Below are positions 23,867 through 35,346 of a stretch of 64,000 nucleotides of DNA, in pieces; within the stretch, counting starts at the first letter, position 1, and each line of letters starts with the position of its first letter. Below the pieces are notes generated by a model, which was not told where the DNA came from, ran no database searches, and worked only from the letters and a program-made list of their open reading frames with translations. Position numbers and translations under genes: made by a program. Origin of the DNA: Turbatrix aceti (lineage: Eukaryota > Nematoda > Chromadorea > Rhabditida > Panagrolaimidae); contig OZ017767.1 in the NCBI GenBank assembly GCA_963969345.1, positions 3,748,739 to 3,812,738 of the forward strand, in the 5' to 3' direction.

Positions 23867-24302
23867 AATTCTTGACACGCGGCATGCCGTTGAAGTACAT
23901 CGGAAGCAGTAGACGGCAAAATCGGGGAATTTGCATTCATTCGGGTGATTTTGTATTGTTAGAAAAACTTTTCTGTGTCAAATTGTTTGACGCCAAAAAA
24001 TGATTTTGTGTGATACAACAAGTGATTTTTGGCACTATTTTGTTACTTATAAACTGTGCAAGTAACATATTTTTTACACGTTATTTTGTAACTGCATAAA
24101 TATTTGTTCTGTTTTCATTTGACTTGAATAAAACTTTTCATAATGGCATCAAAATGTGTTTTCAGGGAAGCTGACACATCCCTGAAGTTCAAATTTTTCG
24201 AATCATTTTCAAAAATATACCAACAAGTTATTCCGCTTTTCGCATAGTAAGTTGCAACAATGTCGAACAATTTTTTTATTAAAACAATACATATTTACGA
24301 CA
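23867..24302. other. AT-rich spacer
   Basis: 5' flank of the 405-residue gene and 3' flank of the next minus-strand gene. Strongly AT-rich, with no element recognised. Confidence 0.5.
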
Positions 24303-25218
24303 TCAATAAATATACAAAATTAGAAAACCATTGTTCACGTTCCATTGTTCACGTATACACTGCATTCCATTGTTCACGTATACACCGTCATTATATTTAT
24401 CGCGGCAAAAAATACCCAATTCATCTATTTTCTGTATTGCCATTGAAGACAGTTGACCTTTAAAGTGTATCGCAAGGAGGCCGGGGTACTGAAAGAACCA
24501 AAGCAGGATTAGTTGTTGGACAAAATAATATTTAAAAAAAACATACATCTTTAATAGATTTTATAATTTCGGTAGAGATGTTAGGCGACACATCTATTAA
24601 AACCAGACGTTCAAAAGTCTTGGTTGGATGAACAATGAATGCATCCAAATCATCGGATTCCAACAATCTATTAGTAAAGTGAATTGATAGTTCCTTTACA
24701 TGTTCGACGTATTTTAAAAAGTCGCATAAAGGAAACGGTTCAACTATAGTTAACTGGTTTAGTGTCACTGTTGTAGGAGAAGCCAAGAGCGGTCGAAGCG
24801 ATGCCAAAGACGTTCGAAATCCATCCACTATCAGATTGGTAAAACAATAAAATACCAAGTTGCCAAGAGAAGACGGCAAATTAAGAATATCGGACGCAGC
24901 GTTCCTAATGAATAGAGATGGAGAACTGTAACGGTTATCTAGCTTAGGAATAACAGTACCAGGGAAATTGTTCGTCTTATAGGCCCAAAGGTTGTCGTCC
25001 GTGATCTCAAAAAAATCAACATTGATATGAGTTTTGTAGTGAACGACGTTCATGTCTTCCGTGAACCGTCCCGAGAACTTTGACAGAAGAGGAAGTTCTT
25101 TGATAGATCTCATGTCTCGGATATCATTAAGTGAAAGACTGGTAACGAAAGTTCGCATCACGGCATAATCAAGGCCACGGAGTTCAACAGAAAAATCGAT
25201 AGAAGACGTAGTAGACAT
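24303..25218 (-). CDS. Unknown nematode family protein, head-to-head paralogue A
   Basis: Exon 1 25218-24547 and exon 2 24488-24303 (intron 58 bases, GTATGT...TTTCAG) give 285 residues. The protein is a clear paralogue of the divergent gene 316 bases away: shared blocks include SLRPLL, a DFLK(Y/A)V-HV-EL segment, ESDDLD-F and HPTKTFERLVL, and both have the intron at the same place before YPG. Leucine-rich strand/helix alternation and the FLK..V..L pattern recall F-box-associated (FTH-type) regions that are expanded in nematodes, but no F-box is visible and I do not assign it. No signal peptide or membrane segment. The C-terminus differs completely from its partner: after ELGIF the sequence runs into a short tandem repeat (three copies of ACGTGAACAATGG) that encodes NNG/NNGF motifs and a new stop. 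Confidence 0.75.
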
Positions 25219-25534
25219 GACTGAACGCTTTGGTTAATAAATCAAGCAAATGGCACTGTGCTGACCAGAAATATGTCCCTCCTTCACGAATTATGTCATT
25301 GCCTTGGATTTTGCGCCAGTTGGTCCTTTGTGCCTGACATGGCATTGTCTCTGCGTTCGATTACGGACATTTTCTTACAGGTAACAACGTACGCACAAAT
25401 TTTTTCAAGCGCATTAGACAAACTTGCGCACGGTCGGGGTCAACGGCACAAACTGGAAAGGTGGAGAGGTACTTGTATTTGTTAGCACAACACAATTCAC
25501 CTGGATCATTGCTTGATTTATTCAACGACCAGTC
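25219..25534. promoter_or_regulatory. Divergent promoter interval of the paralogue pair
   Basis: 316 bases between two ATGs pointing outwards. Each start is preceded by a similar TGCTTGATTTATT...CAGTC stretch on its own strand, so both halves probably derive from one ancestral 5' region. No TATA box is obvious. Confidence 0.4.
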
Positions 25535-26404
25535 ATGTCCACCGTTTTGTCTGCCGATTTTTCCGTTGAGCTTCTTGACTATGATTATTCTATGATGAAA
25601 ACATTTGTCGGTAGTCTTCCGTTTGACGTCTCCCGGGAGATGAGATCTCTATCGAAAATTTCTCTTCTGTCAAAGTTCTCCGGACGCTTCACGGAAGATT
25701 TGTACATCTACCACAAGAAAAATCATATCTTTATGGATTTTATTGATATCAACGACGACGATTCTCTCAGCCATGAAACCTATACTGTCACAGTGAAGGA
25801 TACTGTAATACCAAAACTAGAAACCCGATTTAGTCCTCAAGTGCTTTTCATTATGAACGGTACGACGGATATTCTTGATTTGTCGTCCCAGCTTGACAAC
25901 TTGATTTTTTACTGTTTTACCGACCTGGTAATTGATAAATTGCGGTTGTCTATCGAATCGTTGCGACCACTTTTGACTTCTCCTACGGTTGTAAAATTAA
26001 GCAATGTGACTGTAGTCGAACCGTTTTGTCTACGCGACTTCCTAAAAGCCGTCAAACATGTGAACGAATTGACTGTTCACTTTGCTAATCGAGTGTTGGA
26101 ATCCGATGATTTGGATACATTTCTTGTTCACCCGACCAAGACTTTTGAACGTCTGGTTTTATCAAATGCGTCCCCCCCTATCTCTCCAAAAATATGTCAA
26201 GGAATTGCTGAGGTATGTGTTTTGTGTTTTGTCCAACAACTAATCCTGATTTGGTTCTGTTAGTACCCCGGCTCGCTCGTAATACATTTCAACGACCAGC
26301 TGTCTTCGATGACGACGCAAAATCTTGATGCATTGGGTGTTCGCTGGAGACACATCCTAGATCAAGAAATGGGAGCTATAACAGACGTGTTTCATAGTAA
26401 CTGA
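25535..26404 (+). CDS. Unknown nematode family protein, head-to-head paralogue B
   Basis: Exons 25535-26212 and 26264-26404 (intron 51 bases, GTATGT...TGTTAG) encode 272 residues. Same architecture as paralogue A: N-terminal MST..S.DFSVEL, then LLSKFSGRFTED, SLRPLL-SP, DFLKAVKHVNELTVHF, ESDDLDTF and HPTKTFERLVL. The second exon starts YPGSLVIHFNDQLSSM as in A, but continues to a different C-terminus (RWRHILDQEMG). Function unknown; soluble cytosolic or nuclear by composition. Because A has the repeat-driven tail and B does not, B probably keeps the ancestral end. Its 3' flank runs within 50 bases into the repeat island that contains the satellite array. Confidence 0.75.
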
Positions 26405-26448
26405 ATTTGAAATATTCTGCGTGCCTTTATTTTTTTTTATTAATGCTG

Positions 26449-27950
26449 CTGTGAATATATTTGTTTTTACAAACAAAAAAATTGATCTATTGTGATAAAT
26501 TTAATGTTCATGTGACGTTGATGGCCGTTGTGTGTACCATTCGCAGAACATCGTAATTCAGTTTAGAAAACGGCATTCCAGAAAAAAATCTGTAGTGAAA
26601 AAATAGAGATCGATCATGTCTATCACCCGATAGTGGCTGCTCGCAAGTTGCGGCGACGCCCGCAACCGTCCACCTGACACTGGCCAAACCATTCTTCACT
26701 CGGCGGTCAGTCGGCCAAAAAACCGTCGCAAACCATTCTCTTCTTTTTCGGCCGAAAAACGGAATTTTGGTACAAGTGGTAGCATTATTTGCTATTTGCA
26801 AAAAATCAACTGAAAAACGATGTATTTTCCACCCGGACCAACTTATGCGCCGTTTCTTTTGATTGGTTTGGTTGGCTGCGACTGCACAAAGAAGAGATTT
26901 TTTGTCTGCCCAAAAAAGAGCATGACTCATTTTTTCTGAACGCGATAACTCAGGTAGTTATCATTTCTTATCGTCTGGTGTCTCACGTCATATCAGTGGT
27001 CTGTAAGAACGACGGTCTCGTTTATTTTTTGCGTTTGATTGAAGGTATAAAACCAAGCTGATGGCCCGCCCGTCAGATTCTCGGCTAACCACCGGGCTGA
27101 AAACACGTTGGCCTTCGCTGGCATTCTGTGTACGCGGGTTGTACGTCTCGTAGGTGGTTCTTATAATCGCCTGCAGCCGTGCAGTTAGCCTGTGTTAACG
27201 GAGTTCCGGTGTTTGCGACTGATTGGAGGAACCGGACTGGTAACTGCGCAGCAAATGGCGCGGTTCCAGGAGAGGTTCCGGAGATCAGGTTCGAGGCGGA
27301 TGTGTTGGATGCAGGGTGGCGAAGAGGGGATTTCCATGGGAGTCCCATGGGAAATATCCCGGGAATTATCCCGGATTCCCATCTATCACGGGATAATTCC
27401 CCACGGAATTTTGAAAATGCGCGATCCCGCCTAAAATAACGCCATTTTTTCTTTCCAATAACGGCGTTATTTCTAAAAACGCATGCTTTTTTCTTTCCAA
27501 TTAGAGGAATGATTTTATTTTTATTGTTAATTCTATTACATTAAAAAATAAGTACGTATTTGTATATATTTTTTGTATGAACATGTTTTTTTTAAATGTA
27601 CCAAAAAATATCCCAGGGGACTCCCATGGGACTCCCATGGGAATCCCATGGGATAATTCCCCTATTTCTAATTCCCATGGGAGTTTCGCCACCCTGGTTG
27701 GATGCCCGTGGGAGTCGTGCGATGGGTGAAAAGCAGGGGCGAGGGAAAAAAGCAAAGGAAGGATAAAAGCAATCGAAGGACAAAGGCAAAAAAAACAACA
27801 ACAAAAAAAAACAAAAAAATTTTTACGTAAAGATTCCTGAGATGCTTTCGGGCGTTTCAATAATCGCAAATTCAGTGAATAAAGTAATAAGCAGGGAACG
27901 TTGTTCACAAAATCGAGTATTTTTTCCATAAAACTTGGGATTTGCATCGG
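26449..27950 (+). repeat. Left direct-repeat copy flanking the satellite
   Basis: About 1.5 kb, nearly identical to 35347-36860 in the same orientation. Homology begins at CTGTGAAT(A/G)TATTTG and fades after a shared ATCGGTTATCAA. It contains a TATAAAA box at 27046 followed by a GC-rich stretch, and the MITE at 27312-27696. The last ~100 bases are more diverged than the rest. No coding region recognised; open frames are short and shared by both copies only because the DNA is. It may be a segmental duplication, or the ends of a mobile element whose core was replaced by satellite; I found no target duplication or primer site to decide. Confidence 0.85.
27312..27696. mobile_element. hAT-type MITE with 8-bp target duplication
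   Basis: 385-bp non-autonomous DNA transposon. Terminal inverted repeats CAGGGTGGCGAA / TTCGCCACCCTG; flanking direct repeats GTTGGATG at 27304-27311 and 27697-27704. The CAGGG start and 8-bp duplication are hallmarks of the hAT superfamily. Subterminal regions are packed with palindromes of the TCCCATGGGA and TCCCGGGA type, probably transposase-binding or folding motifs. No transposase inside. Confidence 0.9.
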
Positions 27951-27965
27951 TTATCAATTTTAAAA

Positions 27966-30900
27966 ACGATTTAGATTTTTCACAAAATTTTGATAAGACA
28001 AAAAAAACGCAAATCGTTGCAAATGGTGATTTCTTATGAATTTACCTGACAGCAGAGCACGTTTTTCTGGCATACAAAAACCATACAGTCAAAGGCACGG
28101 ACCTGACGAGTTGTATGAACCGGCGAATCACCTTGCCACCTGTATAATTTTTGTAGCAACCGATTTTGATTTTTCACAAAATTTTGATAAGACAAAAAAA
28201 ACGCAAATCGTTGCAAATGCTGATTTCTTATGAATTTACCTGACAGCAGAGCACGTTTTTCTGGCATACAAAAACCATACAGTCAAAGGCACGGACCTGA
28301 CGAGTTGTATGAACCGGCGAATCACCTTGCCACCTGTATAATTTTTAAAGCAACCGATTTTGATTTTTCACAAAATTTTGATAAGACAAAAAAAACGCAA
28401 ATCGTTGCAAATGCTGATTTCTTATGAATTTACCTGACAGCAGAGCACGTTCCTCTGGACATACAAAAACCATACAGTCAAAGGCACGGACCTGACGAGT
28501 TGTATGAACCGGCGAATCACCTTGCCACCTGTATAATTTTTAAAGCAACCGATTTTGATTTTTCACAAAATTTTGATAAGACAAAAAAAACGCAAATCGT
28601 TGCAAATGCTGATTTCTTATGAATTTACCTGACAGCAGAGCACGTTCCTCGGACTTACAAAAACCATACAGTCAAAGGCACGGACCTGACGAGTTGTATG
28701 AACCGGCGAATCACCTTGCCACCTGTATAATTTTTAAAGCAACCGATTTTGATTTTTCACAAAATTTTGATAAGACAAAAAAAACGCAAATCGTTGCAAA
28801 TGCTGATTTCTTATGAATTTACCTGACAGCAGAGCACGTTTTTCTGGCATACAAAAACCATACAGTCAAAGGCACGGACCTGACGAGTTGTATGAACCGG
28901 CGAATCACCTTGCCACCTGTATAATTTTTGTAGCAACCGATTTTGATTTTTCACAAAATTTTGATAAGACAAAAAAAACGCAAATCGTTGCAAATGCTGA
29001 TTTCTTATGAATTTACCTGACAGCAGAGCACGTTTTTCTGGCATACAAAAACCATACAGTCAAAGGCACGGACCTGACGAGTTGTATGAACCGGCGAATC
29101 ACCTTGCCACCTGTATAATTTTTGTAGCAACTGATTTTGATTTTTCACAAAATTTTGATAAGACAAAAAAAACGCAAATCGTTGCAAATGCTGATTTCTT
29201 ATGAATTTACCTGACAGCAGAGCACGTTTTTCTGGCATACAAAAACCATACAGTCAAAGGCACGGACCTGACGAGTTGTATGAACCGGCGAATCACCTTG
29301 CCACCTGTATAATTTTTGTAGCAACTGATTTTGATTTTTCACAAAATTTTGATAAGACAAAAAAAACGCAAATCGTTGCAAATGCTGATTTCTTATGAAT
29401 TTACCTGACAGCAGAGCACGTTTTTCTGGCATACAAAAACCATACAGTCAAAGGCACGGACCTGACGAGTTGTATGAACCGGCGAATCACCTTGCCACCT
29501 GTATAATTTTTGTAGCAACTGATTTTGATTTTTCACAAAATTTTGATAAGACAAAAAAAACGCAAATCGTTGCAAATGCTGATTTCTTATGAATTTACCT
29601 GACAGCAGAGCACGTTTTTCTGGCATACAAAAACCATACAGTCAAAGGCACGGACCTGACGAGTTGTATGAACCGGCGAATCACCTTGCCACCTGTATAA
29701 TTTTTGTAGCAACCGATTTTGATTTTTCACAAAATTTTGATAAGACAAAAAAAACGCAAATCGTTGCAAATGCTGATTTCTTATGAATTTACCTGACAGC
29801 AGAGCACGTTTTTCTGGCATACAAAAACCATACAGTCAAAGGCACGGACCTGACGAGTTGTATGAACCGGCGAATCACCTTGCCACCTGTATAATTTTTG
29901 TAGCAACCGATTTTGATTTTTCACAAAATTTTGATAAGACAAAAAAAACGCAAATCGTTGCAAATGCTGATTTCTTATGAATTTACCTGACAGCAGAGCA
30001 CGTTTTTCTGGCATACAAAAACCATACAGTCAAAGGCACGGACCTGACGAGTTGTATGAACCGGCGAATCACCTTGCCACCTGTATAATTTTTGTAGCAA
30101 CCGATTTTGATTTTTCACAAAATTTTGATAAGACAAAAAAAACGCAAATCGTTGCAAATGCTGATTTCTTATGAATTTACCTGACAGCAGAGCACGTTTT
30201 TCTGGCATACAAAAACCATACAGTCAAAGGCACGGACCTGACGAGTTGTATGAACCGGCGAATCACCTTGCCACCTGTATAATTTTTGTAGCAACCGATT
30301 TTGATTTTTCACAAAATTTTGATAAGACAAAAAAAACGCAAATCGTTGCAAATGCTGATTTCTTATGAATTTACCTGACAGCAGAGCACGTTTTTCTGGC
30401 ATACAAAAACCATACAGTCAAAGGCACGGACCTGACGAGTTGTATGAACCGGCGAATCACCTTGCCACCTGTATAATTTTTGTAGCAACCGATTTTGATT
30501 TTTCACAAAATTTTGATAAGACAAAAAAAACGCAAATCGTTGCAAATGCTGATTTCTTATGAATTTACCTGACAGCAGAGCACGTTTTTCTGGCATACAA
30601 AAACCATACAGTCAAAGGCACGGACCTGACGAGTTGTATGAACCGGCGAATCACCTTGCCACCTGTATAATTTTTGTAGCAACCGATTTTGATTTTTCAC
30701 AAAATTTTGATAAGACAAAAAAAACGCAAATCGTTGCAAATGCTGATTTCTTATGAATTTACCTGACAGCAGAGCACGTTTTTCTGGCATACAAAAACCA
30801 TACAGTCAAAGGCACGGACCTGACGAGTTGTATGAACCGGCGAATCACCTTGCCACCTGTATAATTTTTATAGCAACCGATTTTGATTTTTCACAAAATT

Positions 30901-33900
30901 TTGATAAGACAAAAAAAACGCAAATCGTTGCAAATGCTGATTTCTTATGAATTTACCTGACAGCAGAGCACGTTTTTCTGGCATACAAAAACCATACAGT
31001 CAAAGGCACGGACCTGACGAGTTGTATGAACCGGCGAATCACCTTGCCACCTGTATAATTTTTGTAGCAACCGATTTTGATTTTTCACAAAATTTTGATA
31101 AGACAAAAAAAACGCAAATCGTTGCAAATGCTGATTTCTTATGAATTTACCTGACAGCAGAGCACGTTTTTCTGGCATACAAAAACCATACAGTCAAAGG
31201 CACGGACCTGACGAGTTGTATGAACCGGCGAATCACCTTGCCACCTGTATAATTTTTAAAGCAACCGATTTTGATTTTTCACAAAATTTTGATAAGACAA
31301 AAAAAACGCAAATCGTTGCAAATGCTGATTTCTTATGAATTTACCTGACATCAGAGCACGTTCCTCGGACTTACAAAAACCATACAGTCAAAGGCACGGA
31401 CCTGACGAGTTGTATGAACCGGCGAATCACCTTGCCACCTGTATAATTTTTAAAGCAACCGATTTTGATTTTTCACAAAATTTTGATAAGCCAAAAAAAA
31501 CGCAAATCGTTGCAAATGGTGATTTCTTATGAATTTACCTGACAGCAGAGCACGTTCCTCGGACTTACAAAAACCATACAGTCAAAGGCACGGACCTGAC
31601 GAGTTGTATGAACCGGCGAATCACCTTGCCACCTGTATAATTTTTAAAGCAACCGATTTTGATTTTTCACAAAATTTTGATAAGACAAAAAAAACGCAAA
31701 TCGTTGCAAATGCTGATTTCTTATGAATTTACCTGACAGCAGAGCACGTTTTTCTGGCATACAAAAACCATACAGTCAAAGGCACGGACCTGACGAGTTG
31801 TATGAACCGGCGAATCACCTTGCCACCTGTATAATTTTTGTAGCAACCGATTTTGATTTTTCACAAAATTTTGATAAGACAAAAAAAACGCAAATCGTTG
31901 CAAATGGTGATTTCTTATGAATTTACCTGACAGCAGAGCACGTTTTTCTGGCATACAAAAACCATACAGTCAAAGGCACGGACCTGACGAGTTGTATGAA
32001 CCGGCGAATCACCTTGCCACCTGTATAATTTTTGTAGCAACCGATTTTGATTTTTCACAAAATTTTGATAAGACAAAAAAAACGCAAATCGTTGCAAATG
32101 CTGATTTCTTATGAATTTACCTGACAGCAGAGCACGTTTTTCTGGCATACAAAAACCATACAGTCAAAGGCACGGACCTGACGAGTTGTATGAACCGGCG
32201 AATCACCTTGCCACCTGTATAATTTTTGTAGCAACCGATTTTGATTTTTCACAAAATTTTGATAAGACAAAAAAAACGCAAATCGTTGCAAATGGTGATT
32301 TCTTATGAATTTACCTGACAGCAGAGCACGTTTTTCTGGCATACAAAAACCATACAGTCAAAGGCACGGACCTGACGAGTTGTATGAACCGGCGAATCAC
32401 CTTGCCACCTGTATAATTTTTATAGCAACCGATTTTGATTTTTCACAAAATTTTGATAAGACAAAAAAAACGCAAATCGTTGCAAATGCTGATTTCTTAT
32501 GAATTTACCTGACAGCAGAGCACGTTCCTCGGACTTACAAAAACCATACAGTCAAAGGCACGGACCTGACGAGTTGTATGAACCGGCGAATCACCTTGCC
32601 ACCTGTATAATTTTTAAAGCAACCGATTTTGATTTTTCACAAAATTTTGATAAGACAAAAAAAACGCAAATCGTTGCAAATGCTGATTTCTTATGAATTT
32701 ACCTGACAGCAGAGCACGTTTTTCTGGCATACAAAAACCATACAGTCAAAGGCACGGACCTGACGAGTTGTATGAACCGGCGAATCACCTTGCCACCTGT
32801 ATAATTTTTAAAGCAACCGATTTTGATTTTTCACAAAATTTTGATAAGACAAAAAAAACGCAAATCGTTGCAAATGCTGATTTCTTATGAATTTACCTGA
32901 CAGCAGAGCACGTTTTTCTGGCATACAAAAACCATACAGTCAAAGGCACGGACCTGACGAGTTGTATGAACCGGCGAATCACCTTGCCACCTGTATAATT
33001 TTTAAAGCAACCGATTTTGATTTTTCACAAAATTTTGATAAGACAAAAAAAACGCAAATCGTTGCAAATGCTGATTTCTTATGAATTTACCTGACAGCAG
33101 AGCACGTTTTTCTGGCATACAAAAACCATACAGTCAAAGGCACGGACCTGACGAGTTGTATGAACCGGCGAATCACCTTGCCACCTGTATAATTTTTAAA
33201 GCAACCGATTTTGATTTTTCACAAAATTTTGATAAGACAAAAAAAACGCAAATCGTTGCAAATGGTGATTTCTTATGAATTTACCTGACAGCAGAGCACG
33301 TTTTTCTGGCATACAAAAACCATACAGTCAAAGGCACGGACCTGACGAGTTGTATGAACCGGCGAATCACCTTGCCACCTGTATAATTTTTGTAGCAACC
33401 GATTTTGATTTTTCACAAAATTTTGATAAGACAAAAAAAACGCAAATCGTTGCAAATGCTGATTTCTTATGAATTTACCTGACAGCAGAGCACGTTTTTC
33501 TGGCATACAAAAACCATACAGTCAAAGGCACGGACCTGACGAGTTGTATGAACCGGCGAATCACCTTGCCACCTGTATAATTTTTAAAGCAACCGATTTT
33601 GATTTTTCACAAAATTTTGATAAGACAAAAAAAACGCAAATCGTTGCAAATGCTGATTTCTTATGAATTTACCTGACAGCAGAGCACGTTTTTCTGGCAT
33701 ACAAAAACCATACAGTCAAAGGCACGGACCTGACGAGTTGTATGAACCGGCGAATCACCTTGCCACCTGTATAATTTTTGTAGCAACCGATTTTGATTTT
33801 TCACAAAATTTTGATAAGACAAAAAAAACGCAAATCGTTGCAAATGGTGATTTCTTATGAATTTACCTGAGAGCAGAGCACGGTATTCTGGCTTACAAAA

Positions 33901-35342
33901 ACCATACAGTCAAAGGCACGGACCTGACGAGTTGTATGAACCGGCGAATCACCTTGCCACCTGTATAATTTTTGTAGCAACCGATTTTGATTTTTCACAA
34001 AATTTTGATAAGACAAAAAAAACGCAAATCGTTGCAAATGCTGATTTCTTATGAATTTACCTGACAGCAGAGCACGTTTTTCTGGCATACAAAAACCATA
34101 CAGTCAAAGGCACGGACCTGACGAGTTGTATGAACCGGCGAATCACCTTGCCACCTGTATAATTTTTAAAGCAACCGATTTTGATTTTTCACAAAATTTT
34201 GATAAGACAAAAAAAACGCAAATCGTTGCAAATGCTGATTTCTTATGAATTTACCTGACAGCAGAGCACGTTTTTCTGGCATACAAAAACCATACAGTCA
34301 AAGGCACGGACCTGACGAGTTGTATGAACCGGCGAATCACCTTGCCACCTGTATAATTTTTGTAGCAACCGATTTTGATTTTTCACAAAATTTTGATAAG
34401 ACAAAAAAAACGCAAATCGTTGCAAATGGTGATTTCTTATGAATTTACCTGACAGCAGAGCACGTTTTTCTGGCTTACAAAAACCATACAGTCAAAGGCA
34501 CGGACCTGACGAGTTGTATGAACCGGCGAATCACCTTGCCACCTGTATAATTTTTATAGCAACCGATTTTGATTTTTCACAAAATTTTGATAAGACAAAA
34601 AAAACGCAAATCGTTGCAAATGCTGATTTCTTATGAATTTACCTGACAGCAGAGCACGTTTTTCTGGCATACAAAAACCATACAGTCAAAGGCACGGACC
34701 TGACGAGTTGTATGAACCGGCGAATCACCTTGCCACCTGTATAATTTTTATAGCAACCGATTTTGATTTTTCACAAAATTTTGATAAGACAAAAAAAACG
34801 CAAATCGTTGCAAATGGTGATTTCTTATGAATTTACCTGACAGCAGAGCACGTTTTTCTGGCATACAAAAACCATACAGTCAAAGGCACGGACCTGACGA
34901 GTTGTATGAACCGGCGAATCACCTTGCCACCTGTATAATTTTTATAGCAACCGATTTTGATTTTTCACAAAATTTTGATAAGACAAAAAAAACGCAAATC
35001 GTTGCAAATGGTGATTTCTTATGAATTTACCTGAGAGCAGAGCACGGTATTCTGGCTTACAAAAACCATACAGTCAAAGGCACGGACCTGACGAGTTGTA
35101 TGAACCGGCGAATCACCTTGCCACCTGATTAATTTTTATAGCAACCGATTTTGATTTTGCACAAAATTTTGATAAGACAAAAAAAACGCAAATCGTTGCA
35201 AATGGTGATTTCTTATGAATTTACCTGAGAGCAGAGCACGTTTTTCTGGCTTACAAAAACCATACAGTCAAAGGCACGGACCTGACGAGTTGTATGAACC
35301 GGTGAATCACCTTGCCACCTGATTAATTTTTATAGCAACCGA
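27966..35342. repeat. 194-bp satellite array, about 38 copies
   Basis: Head-to-tail array of a 194-bp unit spanning 7.4 kb. Copies are nearly identical and differ at a few diagnostic sites: GTTTTTCTGGCATAC versus GTTCCTCGGACTTAC versus GGTATTCTGGCTTAC; TTTTTGTAGC versus TTTTTAAAGC versus TTTTTATAGC; and GCTGATTT versus GGTGATTT. One unit near 28424 has a 1-base longer variant. The first partial unit and the last two units are the most diverged, as expected at array edges. Each unit contains a 65-codon plus-strand and a 77-codon minus-strand open frame, but these persist only because the units are homogenised; they show no coding bias. Not CRISPR: there are no spacers and the whole unit repeats. 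Confidence 0.97.
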
Positions 35343-35346
35343 ATTT

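Noticed and set aside
28036..35024. Dozens of 65- and 77-codon frames in the satellite as a gene family
   Set aside because: They repeat because the DNA repeats; both strands are open equally and no coding bias is visible.
27966..35342. CRISPR-like array
   Set aside because: There are no unique spacers; the full 194-bp unit is repeated and the genome is eukaryotic.
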